From NCBI GenBank assembly GCA_047722305.1, contig JBDNYM010000048.1, positions 1 to 18,853 on the forward strand: DNA of 18,853 nt, given 5' to 3'. A program made the position numbers and the translations under genes. The DNA comes from JAKVJE01 sp047722305. GTDB taxonomy: Bacteria > Actinomycetota > Actinomycetes > Actinomycetales > Microbacteriaceae. The first letter of the stretch is position 1. Each line of letters begins with the position of its first letter. The notes under the pieces were generated by a model that searched no databases, was not told the DNA's origin, and saw nothing but the letters and a program-made list of their open reading frames with translations. Shown in pieces: positions 1 through 7,825 of this stretch.

Positions 1-2
1 CC

Positions 3-332
3 CCCACCTCCCCGGCCCAGGACGGCCGCACCCAGGCGACCCTGGTCCTGACCCGCTGGGGGCAGGACGCCGGCACCGGCGCACTCTCTGCAGCCGCCGG
101 CGTCCCGGGCGTGGTCGAGACGGGCGGCACGTGCACGCTGACGGCCACGATCGGCAACCAGACCCGGTCGGCATCGGGCCCGGCGACCCGCTCCGCCTCC
201 GCGATGGCCTGCGCGGACGGGCTGTCCATCCCGCGCTCGCAGCTGGTGGCCGGGACGTGGATGGTGCAGGTCTCGTACTCGTCGCAGCGCTACACCGGCA
301 CTTCTGATACACAGGTGGTCACGGTTCAATGA
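3..332 (+). CDS. Secreted-type protein, C-terminal part (5' end outside window)
   Basis: The reading frame is open from the left edge to a TGA at 330-332, so only the last 109 residues are visible. The first in-frame start-like codon (GTG at 111) falls inside a continuous segment rich in Thr, Ser and Gly, so I treat the gene as truncated by the window and not as starting at 111. Two cysteines (in TCTLT and AMACADG) could form a disulfide. The alternating polar and hydrophobic pattern up to the end (WMVQVSY, TQVVTVQ) looks like a beta-sandwich domain of an exported protein; this is an inference from composition. The stop overlaps a possible ATG at 329 of the next gene (ATGA), so the two genes are probably one operon and translationally coupled. 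I do not recognise a named family, and the function is unknown. Confidence 0.6.
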   Translation, partial: PTSPAQDGRTQATLVLTRWGQDAGTGALSAAAGVPGVVETGGTCTLTATIGNQTRSASGPATRSASAMACADGLSIPRSQLVAGTWMVQVSYSSQRYTGTSDTQVVTVQ

Positions 333-370
333 ACAAGGGTCCCGGTTCGATGACACGAGGGAGCGGGCGC

Positions 371-2149
371 ATGCGCAGGTGGCTGACCGGTGCGGCCGCC
401 GTGATCGCCGGGATGCTGGCTATCACGTTCGGCGTGCTCAGCGGGCCGCTGCCCGCCCAGGCGACGGATGCGCACGCCTTCGACCCGGCCGAGATCATCT
501 CGGACGCGAATTTCTACGACGCGAACGCGATGACCGCGGCCGATGTGCAGAACTTCCTGAACCAGCACGTGCCCACCTGCCATCCGGAATGGGACGGCTC
601 GCTGGCGTCCACCATCGTGTGCCTGAAGGACTACCACCAGCAGACCACCGCCAAGAGCGCCGACGCCTACTGCAGCGGGTACTCGTCGCAGTGGCAGTCG
701 GCCGCCCAGATCATCGACGGGGTGGCCCGCAGCTGCGGCATCAGCCAGAAGGTGATCCTGGTGACGCTGCAGAAGGAGTCGGCGCTGGTCAACCACCCGG
801 ACCCGAGCCCCTGGCGGTACACGACGGCGATGGGATACGGGTGCCCCGACGACGCCCCGTGCGACGCGCAGTACAACGGCCTCTTCAACCAGATCTACAA
901 CGCCGCCCGCCAGTTCAAGCTGTACCAGGCGAAGCCGTCGTCCTATCAGTACCGGGCCGGGCAGAACAACTACATCCAGTGGAACCCGAACGCCGGCTGC
1001 GGCGGCTCGACCGTCTACATCCGCAACCAGGCCACCGCCGCCCTGTACGACTACACGCCCTACCAGCCCAACGCCGCCGCCCTCAACGCCGGCTACGGCA
1101 CCGGCGACAGCTGTTCGACCTACGGCAACCGCAACTTCTTCCTGTGGTACTCGGACTGGTTCGGCAGCCCGACCGGGTATCCGACCGGCGGAGCCATCGG
1201 CGCCGAATACTGGGCCATGGGCGGTCCTTCCTGGATCGGGTCGGCAACCGCGAACGAGCTCGCGGTCAAGGGCGGAGCATCGCAGACCTTCCAGGGCGGG
1301 ACGATCTTCTGGTCGGCCGCCACCGGCGCCCACGCTGTGCGCGGAGCCATCCTCGGCGAGTACGCCTCCCTCCGCTACGAGCAGGGCCTACTCGGGTTCC
1401 CCACCTCGGACGAGTACAGCGGCCTCCGCGACGGCGGCTTCTCCCAGGCCTTCCAGAACGGGCAGATCCACTGGTCCCCCGCCACCGGCGCACACTTCAC
1501 CCGCGGCGGCATCCAGGCATACTGGGCCGCACGAGGCTGGCAGGACTCCTGGCTGGGCTACCCCACCGGAGACGAACTGGCCGTCCCCGGCGGAGTCTCG
1601 CAAACCTTCCAGGGCGGCACGGTCTGGTGGAACGCCGCCACCGGAACCACGTTCGCTGTCCGCGGCAGCGTTCTCAACCGATATGCCGCTCAGGGGTGGG
1701 AGCGAGGCGGCCTCGGGTACCCGACCAGCGACGAGCTCTCCGTCCGCGGCGGAGTATCCCAGACGTTCCAGGGCGGCACGATTTTCTGGCAGACCTCGGC
1801 CCGAAGTGCGTTCGCCGTGCGTGGCGCCCTCCTCGCCAAGTATGCGACGTTGCGGTACGAGCAGGGGCCGCTCGGCTTTCCGCAGGCAGACGAGCTGTCA
1901 GGCTTGAAGAACGGCGGCTACTCGCAGCTCTTCCTGAATGGGACGCAGATCCACTGGTCTCCCGCATCTGGCGCCCACGTGACGTTGGGCGGCATCCAGG
2001 CCTACTGGGCCAGGAACGGATGGGAAAACGGCTGGCTCGGGTACCCCACCGGGGATGAAGTCGCCGTGCGGGATGGGTCCTACCAAACGTTCCAGGGGGG
2101 GACCGTCTGGTGGTCGTCCCTCACGCTGCAGGCGTCTGCCGCGCGCTGA
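371..2149 (+). CDS. Exported LGFP-repeat cell-wall protein
   Basis: This is a secreted, probably wall-associated protein of 592 residues. The chosen start at 371 has a GAGGGAG ribosome site 7 nt upstream and gives a classic signal peptide: two Arg, a hydrophobic core, and cleavage near PAQA. In-frame ATGs at 329 (overlapping the previous stop) and 350 are alternatives. After the signal peptide comes a domain of about 240 residues with several Cys and the segment VILVTLQKESALV, which resembles the helix carrying the catalytic Glu of lysozyme-like enzymes; that activity is only a suggestion. The C-terminal half holds six LGFP repeats of about 50-55 residues, beginning near 1190, 1340, 1502, 1661, 1820 and 1985, each with an LGFP/LGYP core and a QTFQGGT-like turn. 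LGFP repeats are known from actinobacterial envelope proteins and are thought to bind the wall. The neighbouring glycan genes fit that role. Confidence 0.85.
   Translation: MRRWLTGAAAVIAGMLAITFGVLSGPLPAQATDAHAFDPAEIISDANFYDANAMTAADVQNFLNQHVPTCHPEWDGSLASTIVCLKDYHQQTTAKSADAYCSGYSSQWQSAAQIIDGVARSCGISQKVILVTLQKESALVNHPDPSPWRYTTAMGYGCPDDAPCDAQYNGLFNQIYNAARQFKLYQAKPSSYQYRAGQNNYIQWNPNAGCGGSTVYIRNQATAALYDYTPYQPNAAALNAGYGTGDSCSTYGNRNFFLWYSDWFGSPTGYPTGGAIGAEYWAMGGPSWIGSATANELAVKGGASQTFQGGTIFWSAATGAHAVRGAILGEYASLRYEQGLLGFPTSDEYSGLRDGGFSQAFQNGQIHWSPATGAHFTRGGIQAYWAARGWQDSWLGYPTGDELAVPGGVSQTFQGGTVWWNAATGTTFAVRGSVLNRYAAQGWERGGLGYPTSDELSVRGGVSQTFQGGTIFWQTSARSAFAVRGALLAKYATLRYEQGPLGFPQADELSGLKNGGYSQLFLNGTQIHWSPASGAHVTLGGIQAYWARNGWENGWLGYPTGDEVAVRDGSYQTFQGGTVWWSSLTLQASAAR
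1190..2137 (+). repeat. Six tandem LGFP modules arranged as two related triplets
   Basis: Module starts are near 1190, 1340, 1502, 1661, 1820 and 1985. Modules 2 and 5 share RYEQGxLGFP and QIHWSPA. Modules 3 and 6 share GGIQAYWA and WLGYPTGDE. Modules 1 and 4 share GGxSQTFQGGTIFW. The order therefore reads A-B-C-A'-B'-C', as if a three-module block (about 470 bp) had been duplicated. Confidence 0.8.
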
Positions 2150-2218
2150 GTGCGCAGTTCCCCATTGCGTGCGCAGGAACGCGGAGTGCCCAGCAACGTT
2201 CGCGAAAAGGTCTGAGTC

Positions 2219-3160
2219 TCACCGCACCGGCGGGAACCTAAGATAGGCCAGTCTGGCGATCTCGGTGCGGTTCCGGGCGATGGCATCCAGAATCAGCCCG
2301 ATCATCCAGATCAGCACGCCGATCAGCACCAGGGATGAGGCCAGCACGGCCGTGGGGATCCAGATGACCCGATCGAGCTGGGCGAACTGGACCAGCACCG
2401 GGATGCCGACGACGATCCCGACCAGCACGACGAGGGTGCCCAGGATGCCATGGAACAGCAGCGGCCGGTCGTGACGGAGCAGCTGCAGCAGCAACCCGAG
2501 AATCTGGAACCCGTCGTGGAAGGTGCGCAGCTTCGACTCGCTGCCCTCCGGGCGGTCCTTGAATCCGACCGGGATCTCGGTGTGGGGAACCCGCAGGCTC
2601 ATGTAGTGGATGGTCAGCTCGGTCTCGATCTCGAATTCGCGGGAAACCGCGGGGAACGACTTCACGAACCGCCGGGACATCACCCGGTACCCGCTGAACA
2701 TGTCGTTGACCTCCGAGGAGAACAACGCCGACGTCATCCGATTGAACATGCGGTTGCCCCAGGAGTGACCGGGCCGGTACGCGCCCTCCCCCGTCTCCTG
2801 CCTGACCCCGAGCACGTGATCGTAGGGGCCAGACAGCAGCTCGGAGATCATCTGCGGCGCAGCCGCCGCATCGTAGGTGTCATCCCCGTCGATGAGCACG
2901 TACACGTCGGCATCGATGTCGGCGAAGGCCCGCCGCACCACGTTGCCCTTCCCCTTCTCATCTTCACGGCGGACGATCGCGCCCGCCTCGGCGGCGCGGG
3001 CAGACGTCTCGTCGGTGCTGAGATTGTCATAGACGTAGACGTCCATCCCCGGAACCGCTGCGCGCAGATCGCGGACGACCGTGGCGACGGTCTGCTCTTC
3101 GTTGTGGCAGGGGACGATCGCCGCGATCCGCAAGTCGTCGCGCCAGTCCGAAATGCCCAT
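2219..3160 (-). CDS. GT2 glycosyltransferase, polyprenyl-phosphate (DPM1/GtrB) type
   Basis: A family 2 glycosyltransferase of 313 residues that probably moves a sugar from a nucleotide donor onto undecaprenyl (or decaprenyl) phosphate at the inner membrane face. The start at 3160 is favoured because GGAGG lies 7 nt upstream; the frame is open further upstream without such a site. An N-terminal GT-A fold shows IVPCHNEE (residues 15-22), VYDNLSTDET, and the metal/donor motif DGDD at 91-94. SGYRVMSRR near 156-164 is typical of the DPM1/GtrB branch. Two membrane helices follow at about 236-260 and 266-293, as in GtrB-like enzymes. A GtrA-type flippase gene diverges 130 bp away, which supports a lipid-linked sugar pathway. 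The sugar cannot be told from sequence. The gene is convergent with the LGFP gene, whose stop lies 69 bp away. Confidence 0.85.
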   Translation of the reverse strand: MGISDWRDDLRIAAIVPCHNEEQTVATVVRDLRAAVPGMDVYVYDNLSTDETSARAAEAGAIVRREDEKGKGNVVRRAFADIDADVYVLIDGDDTYDAAAAPQMISELLSGPYDHVLGVRQETGEGAYRPGHSWGNRMFNRMTSALFSSEVNDMFSGYRVMSRRFVKSFPAVSREFEIETELTIHYMSLRVPHTEIPVGFKDRPEGSESKLRTFHDGFQILGLLLQLLRHDRPLLFHGILGTLVVLVGIVVGIPVLVQFAQLDRVIWIPTAVLASSLVLIGVLIWMIGLILDAIARNRTEIARLAYLRFPPVR

Positions 3161-3220
3161 GGGAAATCCTCCAGTGAAAAGTGTGGCGATGCGTGCTGGA
3201 CGAAGGCCGCACAAACATCG

Positions 3221-3226
3221 ATCCTA
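3221..3226 (-). promoter_or_regulatory. Candidate -10 box of the GT2 gene
   Basis: TAGGAT read on the minus strand would give a leader of roughly 55 nt before the start at 3160. No clear -35 box is visible. Confidence 0.35.
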
Positions 3227-3278
3227 CCGTGCCGGGCCAGACCGCCCCTGCTCTCCCGCGCCAGTCGCCACCAGACGA

Positions 3279-3284
3279 TACAAT
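3279..3284 (+). promoter_or_regulatory. -10 box of the GtrA-like gene, leaderless
   Basis: TACAAT ends 6 nt before the GTG at 3291, so transcription should begin at or next to the start codon. There is no ribosome-binding site before the GTG, which agrees with a leaderless mRNA. Confidence 0.55.
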
Positions 3285-3290
3285 CGCCGG

Positions 3291-3767
3291 GTGTCCAAGC
3301 TGTCCCGCTTCCTGCGTGAGAACGCGCTCAGGGGAGGCACCTTCCTCGTCGTCGGCGGGGTCTCATTCCTCGTCGATGCGGGTGTCTACAACGTGCTCGC
3401 CTTCTGGGGCGGACGGGGGCCGCTCTTTCAGACGCCCCTGCTCGCCAAGGCGATCTCGATCATCGTCGCCTCCGTCGTCTCATACCTCGGGTCGAAACTC
3501 TGGACGTTCCGCGACTCCCAGCGCCCGGCGTCCTGGCGACAGTTCACGCTCTTCATGGTGCTGAACTTGGTGGCGATCGCCCTGCAGATGGCCTGCCTCG
3601 GCTTCTCCCGCTACGTGCTGCACCAGGCCGACCCGTTCTCGGACAACCTCTGGGGCACGTTCATCGGGCAGATCGTGGCCACGTTGTTCCGCTACTTCAC
3701 GTACGGGAAATGGGTCTTCCCCCGCAGTTCGGCGCAGCCTCCGAGCTCGCAGCCAACCGAAAAGTAA
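3291..3767 (+). CDS. GtrA-like membrane protein (lipid-linked sugar flippase family)
   Basis: A small polytopic protein of 158 residues, the usual size for GtrA/PF04138. It has four hydrophobic stretches at about 14-38, 52-67, 84-106 and 122-138. Family signatures are visible: FLVVGGVSFLVDAGVY in the first helix and GSKLWTF after the second, matching the typical N-x-x-WTF element. GtrA proteins are thought to flip polyprenyl-phosphate sugars across the membrane. The partner would be the divergent GT2 gene (start 3160). The start is a GTG at 3291, placed directly behind a -10 box. The hydrophilic tail after 143 is Pro/Ser/Gln rich. The stop is 15 bp from the stop of the convergent membrane protein. 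Confidence 0.82.
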   Translation: MSKLSRFLRENALRGGTFLVVGGVSFLVDAGVYNVLAFWGGRGPLFQTPLLAKAISIIVASVVSYLGSKLWTFRDSQRPASWRQFTLFMVLNLVAIALQMACLGFSRYVLHQADPFSDNLWGTFIGQIVATLFRYFTYGKWVFPRSSAQPPSSQPTEK

Positions 3768-3782
3768 GACCGCACACCCAGG

Positions 3783-5744
3783 TCATGCACCGCATGCGGT
3801 GATGCGCCAGAGCGATTTCGCTCCAGATTTCATGACCAGCTGCAGGCCACTTCCGCGGATACCTCGGGCGACGTTCACCCACGGAGCCTTGTCTCCATCC
3901 GGGAGGATCATCTCGGGCTCTAACTGCAGCACATACTGAACATTGTGCTTTTTGAGCAACGGACAAAGAGCTTGCTGGTTCCCCTCGAAGTCATCTGCGA
4001 GCTTGAGGACCTCTCGATAATCGGTGTTCCAGTCACCCATCCAGTTCCCGGGCATATCTCGGAAGAGCACATTCACATTATTAAAAGCGTATCCCAGAGA
4101 ACTTCCGTCGTACGGGTTGTTGAGAACCGTGGTCCCTGACGGGACTTTCTCTGCCACTCGCGAGAGAAAATGGATCTCGTCGGCAGACAGCATCCACGTC
4201 GCCGAGTAGACCTTTTGCAGTTCCTGCCTTTGGAACAGCAACGCTGGACTTGCATAGCTCACGAGAAGCACCACGACGACCACACCTGTCGTCATCAGCG
4301 ATCGTGCACCCCGGAATTTGGGCACGAGACCACCGGCCAGCTCGCGAAGCCGATCAAGGCCGACCACAGCGAGCAGAATACTGGGAATCCCGATGATCGC
4401 CGCCAGGCGGAACGAGTCGTGGTACCAAAATCCGGTCGCAACAGCCTTGAGCGGACCATCCGTCCCCACGGCGAGGCAGTAGAGCCAGACCGACAAAACC
4501 AGGGAAGCCAGCAGCCACCGGTTCCGTTTCAGCTGGAATACCTGTACCACTCCCACAAAGGTGAGCACTCCGGTCAGGAGAGCAATCGGAGCACCATTCG
4601 TCCCGTTCAAAAACGCGGGTTCAATCGACCACCAGAAATCCGCCGTGGCGGGCCACTTCCAGTTCACCGTTCTCGCCATGAATGGCAGATGGTAGATAAC
4701 GAGCGCGCCCAGAACCACCACTATGGGGAAAGCGATACCGACCACCCATACCCACAGCCGGCGAGCCCGAACCAGGTGGAGAAGTGCCCAGTAGACCAGC
4801 GGCAAGAACAGTACCATGGCCGTAAACAACGTATTGGGCTGGGCGATCGCCAAACCAATGACACTGACGACCACGACCAGCGCTAGTCGCCCGTATGCCC
4901 CTCGTGGAGCCGGCTTCTCGGTAGACAGCTTACGGATACCCCAGATCACGACCGCGGCAGCTCCGGGCAGCAGCGCGAGGCCGAGGGTATTCGATACGAG
5001 AATTCCCCAACTCAGAAATCGCCATGGGAACGTCCCGGCCATCCCAGCGACGCTCGCTGCGATACCCAGCATCCGCGGAGTCTGGCCAAAAAGGACACCG
5101 GCCAGCATGGCGACCCCGAGAGGCCAAATCACACCGACCAAAACGAGGTTGATCGCCGAAGTCACGACCGGAATCGAGGCTCCCGTTCCCATGACCGCCA
5201 AGGACACAAAATCATGCCACGCCGCCGGATAGAAGCCACTGGCATTCATCGAGCCATCCATCAGCCCGGCATGAAGCGTGGACCCATTGGCCGTATCGAT
5301 GAAATAGCGCACCATGTTGAAGTGGAACACGATGTCGTAAAGCTGCCCGAATTGGCTTGGCGAATCGAGTGGGCGCGCATACATCACCGTGCAAAACACG
5401 GCCCCCGTGAGCACGCCCAAGCCCAGGCCGATCAACAAGCCTCTCGTCTTCGCCGCATCTGGAGCACGCTGGGGCTTGGGTATCCGCCGAAGCCGATACC
5501 GCCAGATCGCGATCAGCAGGACGGACAGCACCGCCAGGACGACCACAGACGCCCAGAACCGCCAAGGAATCCTGACGGCCGGACCGACAATCCCGAGTAC
5601 GGAAACAATGGCCACCGACCCAACGGGAGCGAAGGCTAGCGTCTGCAACAGTGGCAGGCGCAGTGCTAAGCCCAGAGCGAGTCCGGGAACCATCAACAGC
5701 ACTATCAGCAGAAACGCGGGACCGATAACCTCAAGCCAAGCCAT
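3783..5744 (-). CDS. Polytopic membrane protein, possible GT-C-like transferase (DUF6541-like)
   Basis: An integral membrane protein of 653 residues with about 12-14 hydrophobic segments, followed by a soluble C-terminal domain of about 140 residues (from LSADEIHFLSRV on). It resembles the uncharacterised actinobacterial membrane family often labelled DUF6541. The first large external loop holds QLYDIVFHFNMVRYF; an acidic residue in this loop is the hallmark of GT-C enzymes, which use polyprenyl-phosphate sugars outside the cell. That assignment is inference. The start at 5744 follows an AGGGA site. The gene is third in the glf-glfT2 operon (33-nt gap), which points to galactan modification. 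Base composition is unlike its neighbours: one sampled 60-base line has 31 G+C (4081-4140) and another 38 (5041-5100), against 47 within glfT2 (6001-6060). This suggests replacement or transfer. Confidence 0.72.
   Translation of the reverse strand: MAWLEVIGPAFLLIVLLMVPGLALGLALRLPLLQTLAFAPVGSVAIVSVLGIVGPAVRIPWRFWASVVVLAVLSVLLIAIWRYRLRRIPKPQRAPDAAKTRGLLIGLGLGVLTGAVFCTVMYARPLDSPSQFGQLYDIVFHFNMVRYFIDTANGSTLHAGLMDGSMNASGFYPAAWHDFVSLAVMGTGASIPVVTSAINLVLVGVIWPLGVAMLAGVLFGQTPRMLGIAASVAGMAGTFPWRFLSWGILVSNTLGLALLPGAAAVVIWGIRKLSTEKPAPRGAYGRLALVVVVSVIGLAIAQPNTLFTAMVLFLPLVYWALLHLVRARRLWVWVVGIAFPIVVVLGALVIYHLPFMARTVNWKWPATADFWWSIEPAFLNGTNGAPIALLTGVLTFVGVVQVFQLKRNRWLLASLVLSVWLYCLAVGTDGPLKAVATGFWYHDSFRLAAIIGIPSILLAVVGLDRLRELAGGLVPKFRGARSLMTTGVVVVVLLVSYASPALLFQRQELQKVYSATWMLSADEIHFLSRVAEKVPSGTTVLNNPYDGSSLGYAFNNVNVLFRDMPGNWMGDWNTDYREVLKLADDFEGNQQALCPLLKKHNVQYVLQLEPEMILPDGDKAPWVNVARGIRGSGLQLVMKSGAKSLWRITACGA
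3788..3801. repeat. Perfect 14-bp palindrome at convergent gene ends
   Basis: CACCGCATGCGGTG lies in the last codons of the minus-strand membrane protein, 20 nt past the GtrA-like stop. It could fold as a short hairpin and help end transcription of the plus-strand gene. No T-run follows. Confidence 0.35.
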
Positions 5745-5777
5745 GATGTCCCTATCGTCCCATTCCGGCGGTAGATC

Positions 5778-7808
5778 TCATCGCTTAAACGTCTGCTCCC
5801 ATTCCTGCTCCGAGACGACCTCGGGCAGCGCGGCCCGGTACTCGGCCGCCAGCTGATCCCAATTGCGCACCAGCTGGGCGTACAGCTGCGCCGATTTCGC
5901 CAGCAGCCCGCGGAACTCCTTCGGGTCGCGCTGGTACCAGGCGACGCCGCCGCCGTCGGCCGTCGACACGAGGGCGGAGTCGAGGCTCCCCAGCCGCCAC
6001 CAGCGCGCGTCGAGCGCCGCCACGCGCTCTTCGGGGTTCTCCTGCGCCCGGGCAGTCGGGGGCACCAGCAGCTGCCGCACACTGGCTTTCACGATCTTCG
6101 CCACCCACTGCACCCGGTTGCGCGGGGCATGGGGCTCCTCGCCACGGGGCAGCGGCCGGCGGCGGCGCACCTCCGGGTAGCTCTCGATATCGGTGATGAC
6201 CTGGCCGTCGGCGAACCGCTTCTGCAGCTGGCGCACCTCCTGCGTCCGGGTCCCCAGCGTCCGGTGCAGGTGGCCCGGCCCGGACAGGACGTCCTGCAGC
6301 GCCATGATGCGCAGCACCACCGGCGAGTACTGCAGCGATAGCAGATGCTTCACATCCGCTTCGAGGCTCTCGCGGGCGATGGCGCCGCCCCGCTTGTACG
6401 GCGAGTACAGCAGCGCCACGACCCACTTGTTCCGCTGGTGGAAGTACGCCTGCCAGTCCAGCCGGTCGTCCTTCTCCGTCCACGGCATGTGCCACACGGC
6501 CGCGCCCGGCAGCGACACCGTGCGGATACCGTGCGCCTTGGCACGCAGGCCGTACTCGGCGTCGTCCCACTTGATGAACAACGGCAGCGACAGGCCGATC
6601 TCCCTGATCACCGACTTCGGGATCAGGCACATCCACCAGCCGTTGTAGTCGACGTCCATGCGCTGGTGCAGCTCCGGCGTGGTCCGCAGACTGTGACGGG
6701 CGAAATCGAACGCCTCCAGGTCGGGGTTGACCGGCCCCCACTGGAACTTGTACAGGTTGACATGCTCGCCGTAGCTGTGCAGCATCGAGCGCTCGTACAG
6801 ATTGAGCATGTGCCCGCCCACGATCATCGGCTTGCGCGTGAAGTCGGCGAAGTTCACCGCCCGGAGGATGCCCTCGGTCTCCACCACCACATCGTCATCG
6901 AGCAGCAGCACGTAGTCGGTGCGCTCGTTGTGGCTGCCCTCGTACATCCCGCGGGCGAACCCGCCCGAGCCGCCGAGGTTGCCCTGGCGGACGATGCGGA
7001 ACTGGTCGCCCAGCGCCGCCGCAGCCTCGTCGAAGCCATCGGCATCCTGCACCAGCTTGTTGCCCTGGTCGGTGATGATCAGCTGATCGAGGCGATCGAG
7101 CAGGTCGGGAGCCTTGGCGAAGCGCTCCATCTGCCGCACGCAGTCGTCCGGCTTGTTATAGGTGGTGATCGTCACCGAGACCTTGGTCGACGGCGTCGCC
7201 TCCTCGACCGGCACCTGCCACTCGGCCCGCACCAGCCGGCTCGCCTGCGCCCCCACCTCGAGGTCGAACCAGAGCCAGCCGCCGTCGCCGAACTTGGTCA
7301 GCGGCACCTCGAACTCCAGCAGCCCATCGCCGGCGACGACCCCGTCGATGCGATTGAACGACCCACGGGCCGTCGAGCGGAAGACGTCGACGCCAGCCGC
7401 CCCATCCAGCTCGACCACCAGTTTGACGCGATCGACGGTGGTCCACTGCCGCCAGTACCCAGCGGGGAACGCGTTGAAATAGGTGGCGAACGAGGCGCGC
7501 GTATTGGCCGGGATGACGGCAGAGCGCCGCTCCAACTGCGACAGGCTCGGGCTCGACGCGCTCAGCGCGTTCTGCCCAGCGGCCTCCGACTGGGTCTTGA
7601 CCTCGCCCCGGGCCGCGCGGCCCGACAGGATGTCGCGGTCGCCGATGCGCGTGCCGCCGGGCGTGGCCAGGGCGACGCCCCAGTCGATGTACAGCGGCAG
7701 CACCGTGGGGTCCGCGTCCTCGGGAAACACCACGCGATGCACGGCCCGCCACTGGGTCGGCTCGGTGGCCTCGGCCGTCTTCACGTCTGCGCTCTTCGTC
7801 TTCGCCAT
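5778..7808 (-). CDS. glfT2: Galactofuranosyltransferase GlfT2
   Basis: A bifunctional beta-(1,5)/(1,6) galactofuranosyltransferase that builds the galactan chain from UDP-Galf at the cytoplasmic membrane face. The 676-residue protein (mycobacterial GlfT2: 637) lines up along its length from memory of that family. The N-terminal beta domain contains SFATYFNAFPAGYWRQWTT (106-124). The GT-A core contains TYNKPDDC (216-223), NLGGSGGF (277-284) and the metal-binding triad DDD at 304-306. The acceptor region holds DVDYNGWW (385-392), the WDDAEYG box with the catalytic-base Asp (414-420), and the metal-binding His in AVWHMPW (437-443). A helical C-terminal domain follows. The N-terminus is longer than in mycobacteria, with a low-complexity lead. 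The start at 7808 has GGGAAGG about 8 nt upstream and lies 17 nt after the glf stop, so the two genes are co-transcribed. No glfT1-like gene is in the window. Confidence 0.93.
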   Translation of the reverse strand: MAKTKSADVKTAEATEPTQWRAVHRVVFPEDADPTVLPLYIDWGVALATPGGTRIGDRDILSGRAARGEVKTQSEAAGQNALSASSPSLSQLERRSAVIPANTRASFATYFNAFPAGYWRQWTTVDRVKLVVELDGAAGVDVFRSTARGSFNRIDGVVAGDGLLEFEVPLTKFGDGGWLWFDLEVGAQASRLVRAEWQVPVEEATPSTKVSVTITTYNKPDDCVRQMERFAKAPDLLDRLDQLIITDQGNKLVQDADGFDEAAAALGDQFRIVRQGNLGGSGGFARGMYEGSHNERTDYVLLLDDDVVVETEGILRAVNFADFTRKPMIVGGHMLNLYERSMLHSYGEHVNLYKFQWGPVNPDLEAFDFARHSLRTTPELHQRMDVDYNGWWMCLIPKSVIREIGLSLPLFIKWDDAEYGLRAKAHGIRTVSLPGAAVWHMPWTEKDDRLDWQAYFHQRNKWVVALLYSPYKRGGAIARESLEADVKHLLSLQYSPVVLRIMALQDVLSGPGHLHRTLGTRTQEVRQLQKRFADGQVITDIESYPEVRRRRPLPRGEEPHAPRNRVQWVAKIVKASVRQLLVPPTARAQENPEERVAALDARWWRLGSLDSALVSTADGGGVAWYQRDPKEFRGLLAKSAQLYAQLVRNWDQLAAEYRAALPEVVSEQEWEQTFKR

Positions 7809-7825
7809 TTCGGTCGCCTTCCCTG

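Noticed and set aside
326..1333. Long open frame on the minus strand opposite the LGFP gene
   Set aside because: It is an antisense shadow of GC-rich codons: the translation is Val/Arg/Gly/Ala rich, with no domain and no ribosome site, while the plus-strand frame has a signal peptide and repeats.
2157..2180. Terminator hairpin between the LGFP gene and the GT2 gene
   Set aside because: GTTCC/GGAAC arms are only 5 bp, with a bulge and a 3-bp inner stem. This is too weak to call.
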